This document shows, piece by piece, positions 1 to 7,470 of a stretch of DNA of 64,000 nucleotides. Both the position numbers and the translations under genes were made by a program. Source of the DNA: Saccharomonospora amisosensis (lineage in GTDB: Bacteria; Actinomycetota; Actinomycetes; Mycobacteriales; Pseudonocardiaceae); assembly GCF_011761185.1 (NCBI RefSeq), contig NZ_JAAOYM010000002.1, positions 124,001 to 188,000 on the forward strand. Reading direction: 5' to 3'. How positions within the stretch are numbered: position 1 is the stretch's first letter; each line of letters opens with the position of its first letter. Under the pieces are notes generated by a model, which was not told the origin of the DNA, searched no databases, and saw nothing but the letters and a program-made list of their open reading frames with translations.

Positions 1-930
1 CGGGGTGGCGGGGTTGAACCTCGGCCGGTTGGCGAGCACGTCGTCGAGCATCGCCTCGATCGCGGTGATGCTGGGCGCGACGAGGCGGATGGGGCCCACC
101 GCATCGTGCTTGTCGGGATGCAGCGCGTGCGGAATCCATTTCGCCCAGTCCCATGCCTGCCGATCCCTCGGGCCCACGCAGAACGCGGCCAGCACGTCGC
201 CAGGAGCGTGGAAGGTGCCGAGTTGGGCGAGCATCGCCCTGGCGAGCCCGCGCCCCCGTTCGGTGTCGCCGGTGACATAGATGCGGGAGAACCCGCGAAG
301 CGCCACCGCCACGGGCAGGTCGGGCACCGTGGAGTAGGTCGTCACGAACTTGCGCAACGCCATCGCGCAAAGCGGTTCCAGCTCGTCGACCGGTTTGGTC
401 TCCGGCGGCACCAGCGGCGTTGCGAGTTCCTGGCTACCAAGTCCGATTCGGATGATCGTGAAGTCCCAGTCGCCCGGCCTGCGTTCCCACACTCGCGCGC
501 TCTGCGCCGTTGACCAGAGGCGGTCGGGGTCGGGGTGGCGGTAGAACATGGCCTGACGCTGGCGCGAGATGGTGTCTCGAACCTGTGCGCGTAGCTGGCT
601 CAGCTTGCGCATGTACTGCCGCCGGTTCTGGATCATCTCCTGCTTGCCAGGCCCCTGTCCGGCCTGGCTCATGATCTGGAACAGGATCATCCCGAGAACC
701 GCGGCACCGTAAAGGCCGCCCGCTACGTACATGATCGGCCCCGGCGACCGCGCACCGATCAGCAGTCCCATACCGGCGGTGCCCGCCAGCATCGGCAGGA
801 TCATCAGGACCCTTGTCCAGTTCTTTCCGGTGACGGGCGGGTTCTCAGGTGGCGGGTCCAAAACCACTTCACCGGAAGGCAGTTCGGGCGCGGGCCTACG
901 TATGGGCCGCTTGACTATGATCGTTGCCAA
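1..930 (-). CDS. eccC: EccC, type VII secretion FtsK/SpoIIIE ATPase (N-terminal part, runs off left edge)
   Basis: EccC is the membrane-anchored motor ATPase of ESX systems that recognises WXG100 substrates. The 310 visible codons begin IIVKRPIRRPAPELPSGEV, the characteristic proline-rich EccC N-terminus. Two hydrophobic segments follow (about residues 38-58 and 66-85), and then the soluble stalk with the QNRRQYMRKLSQLR and YRHPDPDRLW stretches typical of the family. The three FtsK ATPase domains lie outside the window. I place the start at TTG 930-928 because a GGGAGG Shine-Dalgarno sits seven bases upstream. The gene is divergent from eccD across a 98-base gap. Family assignment is firm; the activity of the missing ATPase domains cannot be judged. 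Confidence 0.93.
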   Translation of the reverse strand, partial: MATIIVKRPIRRPAPELPSGEVVLDPPPENPPVTGKNWTRVLMILPMLAGTAGMGLLIGARSPGPIMYVAGGLYGAAVLGMILFQIMSQAGQGPGKQEMIQNRRQYMRKLSQLRAQVRDTISRQRQAMFYRHPDPDRLWSTAQSARVWERRPGDWDFTIIRIGLGSQELATPLVPPETKPVDELEPLCAMALRKFVTTYSTVPDLPVAVALRGFSRIYVTGDTERGRGLARAMLAQLGTFHAPGDVLAAFCVGPRDRQAWDWAKWIPHALHPDKHDAVGPIRLVAPSITAIEAMLDDVLANRPRFNPATP

Positions 931-957
931 GGCCGAACCTCCCGAGAGCGGTTTATC

Positions 958-979
958 GTGACCCACTGCCGTGGTGCAC
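958..979. promoter_or_regulatory. Imperfect inverted repeat in the eccC/eccD divergent promoter region
   Basis: The arms GTGACCCAC and GTGGTGCAC are inverted around a four-base spacer, matching at seven of nine positions. The element lies centrally in the only non-coding stretch shared by the divergent eccC and eccD genes, so a regulator bound here could control both. No clear -35/-10 pair can be assigned on either strand. A chance match is possible. Confidence 0.3.
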
Positions 980-1028
980 ATTGTTACTCTGCCAGTCGAG
1001 GCGGGGTTCCCAGTTGGAGGTGTGCGGC

Positions 1029-2429
1029 ATGACGTCGGCGATGGGCCTGAAACTGGCCAAGGTGACGATCTCCACGCCGAAACGTGGTATCGATGTCGCC
1101 TTGCCCGAAGACGTCACGCTCGCGGAACTGCTTCCCTACATTCTGCGGCACGCCGGTGACGAAACCGCGGACGCCGGCGAGCGGCACGGAGGCTGGGCGC
1201 TGAGCCGTCCGACAGGTGAACGGCTGGACCCGAGGCAGACCCTTGGCGCGCAGGGCGTCCGCGACGGCGAGGTACTGCACCTCGTTGCCGGGCAGGTCGA
1301 ATGGCCGGAGATCGAGTACGACGATCTGATGGAGACGATCGCCAGCGGTGCCCGGCGTTACGGCCGCAGCTGGGGGCGCGCGGCGACGCGGCGCTGCGGA
1401 CTCGCCGTGGTCGTGGGGATTCTCGCCTTGGCGACGCTGGTCACGTTCCTGTTCCGGCCACCTTGGCTGGTGCCCGGTCTGGTACTGCTCGGCGCGGCGA
1501 CCGTGCTGATGGCGGCGGGCGTCGTCGTCGCGCGGACGGTTCCCGACGCGCTGGCTGGCGCCGCGCTCGCAGGTCCCGGGCTGGTCTACGCCTTTCTCGG
1601 CGGGCTGGTGCTCACCGCGCCGGATCACGCGAACCTGTTCAGCATGGGGGCACCGAGGCTGCTGCTCGGTTCGATCTCGCTGCTGGTGTTCGGGATCGTG
1701 GGTTACGTGGGCATCGCGGCTGTCGGCCGGGTGTTCATGGCCGCGATCACCATCGGACTGCTCGGCACACTCGGCGCGTTGTTCGGCAACCCGCTCAGTC
1801 CGGACGGCGCGGCGGCACTCGTACTGACCGTCGGAATCGCGTTGTTGCCTGGCTACCCGATGCTCGCGGTGCGGCTCGGTCGGGTTCCGCTGCCCGAACT
1901 TCCGCAGCGCTCCGCGGAGCTGCTCGAGGACGACAAGCCTGTGCCGACGCCCGCCGTCTTCGCCGCCGCGGCCCGCGCCGACGAGGTCCTGTCGGGGTTG
2001 CTGCTCGGGCTGTCGGTCGCGAGTGTGTTCGCCTCGCTGTACCTGCTCGGACACGGCGGCGGCGCCTGGCTGATCATGCTTGGCCTGGTGGCCGTCGCGC
2101 TGTTGCTGAGGGCGCGCATCTTCCCTGTGCCCCGCCAGCGCATACCGTTGCTTGTCGGCGGAATGCTGGTTTCGGCGCTGCTTGCCTACTGGCTGGCCAC
2201 CCGCGCCGACGACAACGCGGGTGTGGGTGTGTTCCTGCTCGGCATCGGCCTGCTCGCGATGCTGGTCGCCTACGCCGGGTTGGTATACAGCAGGAAGAAC
2301 CCGTCTCCGCAACTGGGCCGGATCGCCGACATCGTCGACGTCGTGGCTATTCTTGCGCTCATTCCGTTCGCCGCGTACATCACCGGATTCTTCAGTTATG
2401 TGCAGGGCCTGATGGCTTCGATCGGTTGA
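1029..2429 (+). CDS. eccD: EccD, type VII secretion integral membrane protein
   Basis: EccD is the multi-spanning channel subunit of the ESX inner-membrane complex. The 466-residue product begins with a ubiquitin-like (YukD) domain at about residues 8-85. It is followed by about eleven hydrophobic helices from residue 110 to the C-terminus, ending with a segment containing FAAYITGFFSYVQG. This layout and length match the family. The frame is open further upstream, but ATG 1029 has GGAGG eight bases before it, and the extra upstream residues (PRPNLPRAVYRD and on) have no EccD character. eccB starts nine bases after the stop, so the two are co-transcribed. Identification rests on topology plus neighbours. 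Confidence 0.92.
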   Translation: MTSAMGLKLAKVTISTPKRGIDVALPEDVTLAELLPYILRHAGDETADAGERHGGWALSRPTGERLDPRQTLGAQGVRDGEVLHLVAGQVEWPEIEYDDLMETIASGARRYGRSWGRAATRRCGLAVVVGILALATLVTFLFRPPWLVPGLVLLGAATVLMAAGVVVARTVPDALAGAALAGPGLVYAFLGGLVLTAPDHANLFSMGAPRLLLGSISLLVFGIVGYVGIAAVGRVFMAAITIGLLGTLGALFGNPLSPDGAAALVLTVGIALLPGYPMLAVRLGRVPLPELPQRSAELLEDDKPVPTPAVFAAAARADEVLSGLLLGLSVASVFASLYLLGHGGGAWLIMLGLVAVALLLRARIFPVPRQRIPLLVGGMLVSALLAYWLATRADDNAGVGVFLLGIGLLAMLVAYAGLVYSRKNPSPQLGRIADIVDVVAILALIPFAAYITGFFSYVQGLMASIG

Positions 2430-2438
2430 GGGTGACAG

Positions 2439-3854
2439 GTGCCAACTCGTCGAGATCAGCTCCAGGCCTACCAGTTCATGATGCGTCGGGTCACCTCGGC
2501 GCTCATCGTGCACGAAACCGACCCCGAGTTGGCCCCACTGCGCAGGGGTGTGGGCGCGGTGTTCGCCGGTGTGATGATCGCCGTGCTCATCGCAGCCGGG
2601 TTCGGGGTGTACGGAGTGTTCACCGGCATCGGGGGCACGTCGTGGCGGGCAGAAGGCTCGGTGATCGTGGAGAAGGAGACCGGCGCCACCTACGTTTACC
2701 TCGGCGACAGCCTGCAGCCGGTACTCAACATCACCTCCGGGCGGCTGCTCGGCAACATGTCCAATCCGGAACCGCACCGCGTGTCGGCCGCCGATCTGGA
2801 AGGTATTCCGCGCAACCCGATGGTCGGCATTCCTGGCGCTCCCGCCTCGCTGCCATTGGCCGAGCAGGCGGTAGGAGCACCGTGGACGATGTGCTCGGTG
2901 CTCGCCGAGAACGCCGCGGGGGTGCCGACCCCGAGCACCGCGCTGCTGGTCGGTGGCGAAATGCCGGGAGGTTCTCCGCTACGAGATCGCGGCCTGCTTG
3001 TCCGTGACATCGAGACCGGCACCAACTATCTCATCTGGAACAACCGGCACTACCGCATTGCCGGGGACCGACCGGAAACTGTGCTGCGATCGGTGTTCGG
3101 GGCCGGACTGGAGATCCTCGACGCCGGTACGGCGTGGCTGAACGGGCTCCCCGCGGGTCAGGACATCGGACCGATCGACATCGAGGGCAGGGGTCGGCCG
3201 TCCTCGATAGCGGACGGCCTCGCGGTGGGCGACGTCGTCTACCACGCGGCCGGGGCCGGTCGGCAGCATTACCTGGTTCGGACCGACGGGCTGGCCCCGC
3301 TTACCGAACTCCAGGTCCGAATCCTGCGCGGCCAGTACTCGGTGACGCCGAAGGAGATCTCTCCTTCGCTCGCCAACGAGGCACCTGCCAGCGGCACGTT
3401 GGGCCCGGCGAGTGGCGACGCGGCACCACCGGAATCGCCGCCGGAGCTGGCGACGGTTCCGGGCGAGGGGCGGGTCGCGTTGTGTTCGCGCACCGACAGC
3501 GCACGCTCGGGACCGGTGATCTCGATCGGAGGCGACGTCTCCGTACTCGATGCCGGAGTTCAGACCGGTGCCGAGACACCGGCGGGCACCAAGCTGGCCG
3601 ACCAGGTACTTGTGCCGCCCGGCGGTGTGGCCGTGGTGCGTGCCCTGCCGTCCGACGGTAGCGGTCCCGGCGCGCTGAGCGTCGTCACCGATCTGGGCAT
3701 CCGGTTTCCGGTGCCCTCACCCGACATACTCACCGCTTTGGGATATTCGGAGACAATGGCGGTCGATATGCCAGCAACGCTGGTGCAACGCATCCCCTCC
3801 GGGCCCGCGTTGAATCCGGCGGCCGCGCTACGACCGGCGCCGCAGTCCCCGTAG
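2439..3854 (+). CDS. eccB: EccB, type VII secretion core protein
   Basis: EccB anchors the periplasmic face of the ESX core complex. The 471-residue protein opens with TRRDQLQAYQFMMRRVTSAL, the conserved cytoplasmic start of the family. A single transmembrane helix follows at about residues 37-60 and then a long extracytoplasmic part with the repeated folds typical of EccB. The C-terminal tail is proline/alanine-rich. The GTG start lies nine bases after the eccD stop. A cysteine pair (near residues 152 and 347) fits the stabilising disulfide known in EccB proteins; that is inference. No eccE follows, unlike mycobacterial loci. Confidence 0.93.
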   Translation: MPTRRDQLQAYQFMMRRVTSALIVHETDPELAPLRRGVGAVFAGVMIAVLIAAGFGVYGVFTGIGGTSWRAEGSVIVEKETGATYVYLGDSLQPVLNITSGRLLGNMSNPEPHRVSAADLEGIPRNPMVGIPGAPASLPLAEQAVGAPWTMCSVLAENAAGVPTPSTALLVGGEMPGGSPLRDRGLLVRDIETGTNYLIWNNRHYRIAGDRPETVLRSVFGAGLEILDAGTAWLNGLPAGQDIGPIDIEGRGRPSSIADGLAVGDVVYHAAGAGRQHYLVRTDGLAPLTELQVRILRGQYSVTPKEISPSLANEAPASGTLGPASGDAAPPESPPELATVPGEGRVALCSRTDSARSGPVISIGGDVSVLDAGVQTGAETPAGTKLADQVLVPPGGVAVVRALPSDGSGPGALSVVTDLGIRFPVPSPDILTALGYSETMAVDMPATLVQRIPSGPALNPAAALRPAPQSP

Positions 3855-3882
3855 CGAAACCCGTACCTGCTCTGTGATCCGA

Positions 3883-3907
3883 GCCGCAGTGCGTGCTGAG
3901 CTGCGGC
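3883..3907 (+). terminator. Hairpin after eccB
   Basis: A seven-base perfect stem GCCGCAG/CTGCGGC with an 11-base loop lies 28 bases after the eccB stop. No T-run follows, so it is at best a weak terminator or an RNA-processing hairpin separating eccDB from the WXG100 pair. The remaining sequence up to base 3996 shows no convincing promoter motif. Confidence 0.3.
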
Positions 3908-3996
3908 GTCGCGTCCTCGATGAGGTGCTGTCCTGACTGCCGGATGCCAGCGCGCGCTCTTACGTTGAACGCGAGGCCAATCCACACGCGTATGGG

Positions 3997-4365
3997 GTGA
4001 CAGCGTTGGCGGTAAATCTTGACCCTGATCAGGTGCAACGACTGGAGGGCGCTATCGGCGACGCCGGCGAGCGGGCCGCCGAACTCCTCAACCGAATCAG
4101 GGAATCCTATCTAAGCGTGGTCGGTCCTTCCTGGAAGGGCGGTGGCGCGAATGCGGCGCTGGAAAAGCAGGAACAGTTCTACAACGTCTGGTTGAGACTG
4201 CGCCGGATTCTCGTCGACTTGCAGGAGGGGGTGACCGGCAGTAGCCGGCTCATCCTGGAAACAGACGCGGACGACGAGCTGCAACTCGGTGCCGTCAATC
4301 CCGAGGCCGCAGCCGCGGCCGAGGGTTACGGCGGCGGCATGGCCGCCAAGAGCGGCCGTCTCTGA
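3997..4365 (+). CDS. WXG100-family T7SS substrate (first of pair)
   Basis: This is a small secreted helical-hairpin protein of 122 residues, slightly longer than the usual 100. The hairpin turn carries the defining W-x-G motif (W46-K47-G48, within VVGPSWKGGG), flanked by two amphipathic helices. The last 25 residues are Ala/Gly-rich and probably unstructured. The second WXG100 gene follows 42 bases later, so the two presumably form a heterodimer exported by the adjacent ESX machine. The GTG at 3997 has only a weak upstream GGGG; TTG at 4006 is an alternative start. I cannot assign it to the EsxA or the EsxB side. Confidence 0.85.
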   Translation: MTALAVNLDPDQVQRLEGAIGDAGERAAELLNRIRESYLSVVGPSWKGGGANAALEKQEQFYNVWLRLRRILVDLQEGVTGSSRLILETDADDELQLGAVNPEAAAAAEGYGGGMAAKSGRL

Positions 4366-4407
4366 GTTCGGCAAGGTCCACCAGCAAAACCACGGCGGAA
4401 GGTCAAC

Positions 4408-4695
4408 ATGGTTTACAGGATTACGCAGGCCGTCCATGAGACCGGCGCGGACGCGGTCAACTACGCCGACCTGCTCCGGCAGCTGTTCGATGATCTCAAG
4501 GCCAAGGCGCAGAGCATCTGCGGCAGTGAGTGGGAGGGTGCAGCGTCCGCGGAGTTCATCAAGGCGGAACACAAGTGGGACCTCGAGGCCACCGCGCTCG
4601 GCGACGCGCATACCAAGGTCGGGCAGCTCACTCAGACGGCAGTTGAGAATGGGTTCAACGCTGACCACAGAGGAGCGGCGTTGTTCTCCACGTAG
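4408..4695 (+). CDS. WXG100-family T7SS substrate (second of pair)
   Basis: This 95-residue helical-hairpin protein has W42-E43-G44 at the turn, with the helices VNYADLLRQLFDDLKAKAQ before and AEFIKAEHKWDLEATALGDA after it. Length and motif are typical of WXG100 proteins. ATG 4408 is preceded by GGAAGG at about five bases. It is the partner of the WXG100 gene just upstream, and the transcript ends at the strong hairpin 36 bases downstream. No clear C-terminal YxxxD/E export signal is present, so its partner or another ESX substrate may supply it. Confidence 0.87.
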   Translation: MVYRITQAVHETGADAVNYADLLRQLFDDLKAKAQSICGSEWEGAASAEFIKAEHKWDLEATALGDAHTKVGQLTQTAVENGFNADHRGAALFST

Positions 4696-4730
4696 CGCAT
4701 CGCGCGCCAGTTCGAAACAGGGGGTTTCGG

Positions 4731-4764
4731 AGCCGGTTCTGGAGCAGGGGCTCCAGAACCGGCT
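4731..4764. terminator. Strong hairpin terminator between the WXG100 pair and mycP
   Basis: A perfect 15-base stem (4731-4745 pairing with 4750-4764) closes a four-base loop and is followed by TTCTC. It lies between two convergent transcription units, the WXG100 pair on + and mycP on -, so it probably terminates both. A poly-T tract is short, as usual in high-GC actinomycetes. Confidence 0.8.
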
Positions 4765-4816
4765 TTCTCACGGGCAGGAGTTGATTAGGAAAGGTCGAAC
4801 CGTGTGCGAACGAGGA

Positions 4817-6103
4817 TCACCGGCCTGGCGATGGTCGCGCCGACCGGTCGCCGAAGAGTTCGACGGGTGGTTCCGGCAGTTCGTCCTCTGGCCGGTCCTG
4901 CGGGAGTTCGGCGAGGCCGCTGCGCCACCCGCGCCTGCGACCGCGTGGCCCGAACACCACCGCGATGGTCACCACGGCGGCGAGTGCGGCAGCCGCGCCC
5001 GCCAGGCCGAAGGCGAGTTGGTCGCTGTCGGCCTGCGCTTGTGCCCTCGCACGTTCCTCCTTGCTCATGGTGGTTCGCGACATCGCCGGCAGTTCGGCGG
5101 GATCGCCCGACACGAGGTTCTCGACCACCGCTTGGTAGGGGTTCACCAACCCCTCTCCGTAGTTCGTGCTTCCCGCACCCTCAGGTGCGGGCGCTGCCGT
5201 GGCACGCAATCGCCGCACTATCTCGGCGGCGGGAGAGTCCGGGTGATACGAGCGGGCGAGTGCGACGGTGCCCGCCACGTAGCCGGTGGCGAACGCGCTA
5301 CCGGACATTTCGCCGAGCCCTCGCTGCGGAAACGTCGTGAGCACCTCGTAGCCAGGTGCCACCAGATCGACGTGGTCCGGTCGGGACGCGTTGGTGATCA
5401 GCCCGTCGCGGCCGATCCCGCTGACCCCGAGTACCCCGTCGTATGCGGCGGGGTACGGCGTGAGGCCGAACGGTGTGGTGCTCGTCAGTTCGCCGGTCGC
5501 GGCCACCAGCACGACGTCGCTGTCCATGGCCCGCCGCACGGCCTGCCGCAGCGCGGTGCTGTCCTCGTAGGTGATCGTGGGAACCGCGATCACCGTCGCG
5601 CCCTGATCGGTGGCCCACTCGATCGCGGAGGCGAGCAGATCCGGCGCAACCGACTCCCCCGCGCCGGTGGGAAACCGGTCACCGACCACTTTGGCCGAAA
5701 GCAACCTGGCATCCGGCGCCACTCCGTGAAACCCGACCGAATCAGTGGAGCGCGCGGCCACGATCCCTGCCACACCCGTGCCGGTTCCGAGGCAGTCAGC
5801 GGCGCCGCTGGAATCGCTTCGCTGATCGGCGGGTGCGAGGTCAATGGAGTCGGTGACCCGGCCTGCGAGCTGCGGGTGGGTCGCGATCCCGGTGCTGACA
5901 ACCGCTACACGCTGGCCCGCACCCGTGGACATCGGCCACGCCCGGTCGGGCGAGAGCAGTTGCTGTGCCCAGGGCACCGGCGTGATCTCCGCCCCTGGCT
6001 GAACACATTGCTGCTGCGCCGCGACCGGATTCGGCGCGGCCAACAGAGTGATGCCGCCGATCGTCGCGGCGAGCGTCAGACGCAAGAAGTTCTTCAGCGG
6101 CAC
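4817..6103 (-). CDS. mycP: Mycosin-like subtilase of the T7SS, apparently catalytically dead
   Basis: This 428-residue subtilisin-fold protein has mycosin architecture: an N-terminal signal peptide (to about residue 29, ending PVAA), an S8 domain, and a C-terminal transmembrane helix (about 368-390) with a basic cytoplasmic tail. Every catalytic position is altered. The Asp position reads VAVVSTGI (S70), the His position CLGTGTGVAG (T107), the Ser position SGSAFATGYVAG (A270), and the oxyanion Asn position VAATGE (E205). C33 and C104 fit the family's conserved disulfide. Mycosins have a known structural role in stabilising ESX complexes that does not need proteolysis, and this copy may perform only that. 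The GTG start at 6103 is forced by an in-frame TAG 12 bases upstream. It is divergent from the YbaB-family gene. Confidence 0.9.
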   Translation of the reverse strand: MPLKNFLRLTLAATIGGITLLAAPNPVAAQQQCVQPGAEITPVPWAQQLLSPDRAWPMSTGAGQRVAVVSTGIATHPQLAGRVTDSIDLAPADQRSDSSGAADCLGTGTGVAGIVAARSTDSVGFHGVAPDARLLSAKVVGDRFPTGAGESVAPDLLASAIEWATDQGATVIAVPTITYEDSTALRQAVRRAMDSDVVLVAATGELTSTTPFGLTPYPAAYDGVLGVSGIGRDGLITNASRPDHVDLVAPGYEVLTTFPQRGLGEMSGSAFATGYVAGTVALARSYHPDSPAAEIVRRLRATAAPAPEGAGSTNYGEGLVNPYQAVVENLVSGDPAELPAMSRTTMSKEERARAQAQADSDQLAFGLAGAAAALAAVVTIAVVFGPRGRRRGWRSGLAELPQDRPEDELPEPPVELFGDRSARPSPGR

Positions 6104-6191
6104 GCGGCGATGCTAGCGGAACCGGCGGCACGCCTGGAAAGTCCAAGGCGCACGGTGCGCTGCCGGTTGCGTCGAGATGAGGAGTTGGGCC

Positions 6192-6611
6192 ATGGAGTTT
6201 CGTGAGGAATCGGTCGACCCGGTGTTCCAGGACGTGCTGGACCAGATTCAGCAGATGGCCGAGTCGGTTCCGGACACCCAGCGCCGAATGATGGAACTGA
6301 CCGGGGTGGCGTGGTCGGACGACCGCATGGTGAAGGTCGTCGTCGGTCCGCGCGGGCAACTTGTTGATCTCCAAATTGACCCACGGGTGTTTCGGCGCCC
6401 GGACGCGAGCGAGTTGCAGGCCAAGATCCTCGCGACGGCGCACGCGGCGGTAGCGGACGTCACCGAGCAGCTCAAGGAGATCATGGAGAGCCAGTTCCCA
6501 CCCGAGATCGCCGAGATCAGGCAGAAGTACACCCCGGAGTGGGAGGACAACTTCGTCGATCTGCTGCGCAGTGACGCGGAAATCTTCGCCGAACGGAAGG
6601 AGCAACGATGA
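6192..6611 (+). CDS. YbaB/EbfC-family DNA-binding protein
   Basis: This 139-residue protein has a central VKVVVGPRGQLVDLQIDPRV strand-turn-strand followed by the helix DASELQAKILATAHAAVADV, the core of the YbaB/EbfC nucleoid-associated family. Such genes are often embedded in actinobacterial T7SS loci, where their role is not established; DNA binding or a chaperone-like function are both possible. ATG 6192 is preferred over the ATG at 6177 because GAGGAG (6178-6183) lies eight bases upstream of the former and overlaps the latter. Its stop overlaps the next start (ATGA), so the two genes are translationally coupled. Confidence 0.8.
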   Translation: MEFREESVDPVFQDVLDQIQQMAESVPDTQRRMMELTGVAWSDDRMVKVVVGPRGQLVDLQIDPRVFRRPDASELQAKILATAHAAVADVTEQLKEIMESQFPPEIAEIRQKYTPEWEDNFVDLLRSDAEIFAERKEQR

Positions 6612-6946
6612 CCGGCTTCATCGACGTCAACACGAGCCTGTCGGCGATCATGGCGATGGGAAGCCAGTTCAAGGTGCGTGCCGACGAGTTCTCCGCGCTG
6701 GCGAAGCCAACGCAGGACAAAATTATCGAGCTGATCCAGGACCTCGGCACCTACGGTGACGACAAGCCGGGAGACACCATGCGAATCCAGCACCCGAAGG
6801 CGGACGACATCAAGGCGATCTACGCCAACCATGCCGGACTGTCCGAATCGGCCGCGCAGATCGGGGAGAACATCAGGCACGTTATGGCTCTCTACGAGGC
6901 CGAGGCGCGCAAGAGCAAGGAGGACATGGACGGCGTGGAGATCTGA
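6608..6946 (+). CDS. Small helical T7SS-associated protein (WXG100/EspC-like superfamily candidate)
   Basis: This 112-residue, almost all-helical protein starts inside the stop of the YbaB-family gene (ATGA overlap), so the two are made together. It has WXG100-superfamily size and heptad patterning but no W-x-G turn. It is followed by 50 bases and then the giant gene, the layout expected for a small partner or chaperone that leads a large secreted protein to the ESX channel. I cannot name a family with certainty. The partner role is inference from position and size. Confidence 0.7.
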   Translation: MTGFIDVNTSLSAIMAMGSQFKVRADEFSALAKPTQDKIIELIQDLGTYGDDKPGDTMRIQHPKADDIKAIYANHAGLSESAAQIGENIRHVMALYEAEARKSKEDMDGVEI

Positions 6947-6996
6947 GCGGGCTCCCGCTTACCAGGTTTTCGTTCCGGTTCATCGCGATGTGAAGG

Positions 6997-7470
6997 GTGG
7001 GTGCGTTGGGTTCGAATCCGTTGGATGGCCCGATCGGCGCATTCGCTCGTCAGATGGAGGAGTTCGCCGACAACATCGACGACTTCATCCGGGCCTGGAA
7101 CAACTTCCTTGGCTTTCCCGTCGCCGTGCCGGTCACGCGAATGGCAATGCGGGGCGTTCTCGGTGACTACCCGAAGGCCGACGAGCTGAAGGTCGCCGAG
7201 CTTGTCCGGTTGCTGATCGACGACGCGGAAAATACCGCCGAGTTCATGCGCGACCTGGCCGCCAAAACCGAGAACGTGCAGTTGTCCTGGCAGAGCCAGG
7301 GCGCCGCGCAGAACTTCAGCCAGATCATGGCGAAGTTCACGGCTGCCGGGGGAGATCTCGCCAAGACCAAACTCAGCCTGACCACGGCCAACGCCGAGTT
7401 CTACAAGCAGACCATCCTGTCGAAGAACATGTACCAGGCGAACCTGGCGATGCTGGCTTTCGAACTGGGC
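6997..7470 (+). other. WXG100-like N-terminal helical domain of the giant protein
   Basis: About 155 residues of predicted helix contain LSWQSQGAAQNF with W98 at a turn, flanked by long amphipathic helices as in WXG100 and LXG proteins. The motif is W-x-S rather than W-x-G. This would be the targeting domain for the neighbouring ESX system, probably paired with one of the small upstream proteins. Confidence 0.6.

Noticed and set aside
984-2777. 597-codon minus-strand open frame over eccD/eccB
   Set aside because: Translation is Arg/His/Gln-rich with no domain, and it mirrors two well-identified genes on the other strand; a typical high-GC antisense shadow.
6104-6191. Inverted arms AACCGGC/GCCGGTT between mycP and the YbaB-family gene as an operator
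   Set aside because: Seven-base arms 35 bases apart in GC-rich DNA are likely to occur by chance; no second copy elsewhere supports a binding site.
4289-6205. 638-codon plus-strand frame antisense to mycP
   Set aside because: Low-complexity Arg-rich translation; the minus strand carries a clear mycosin with signal peptide and membrane helix.
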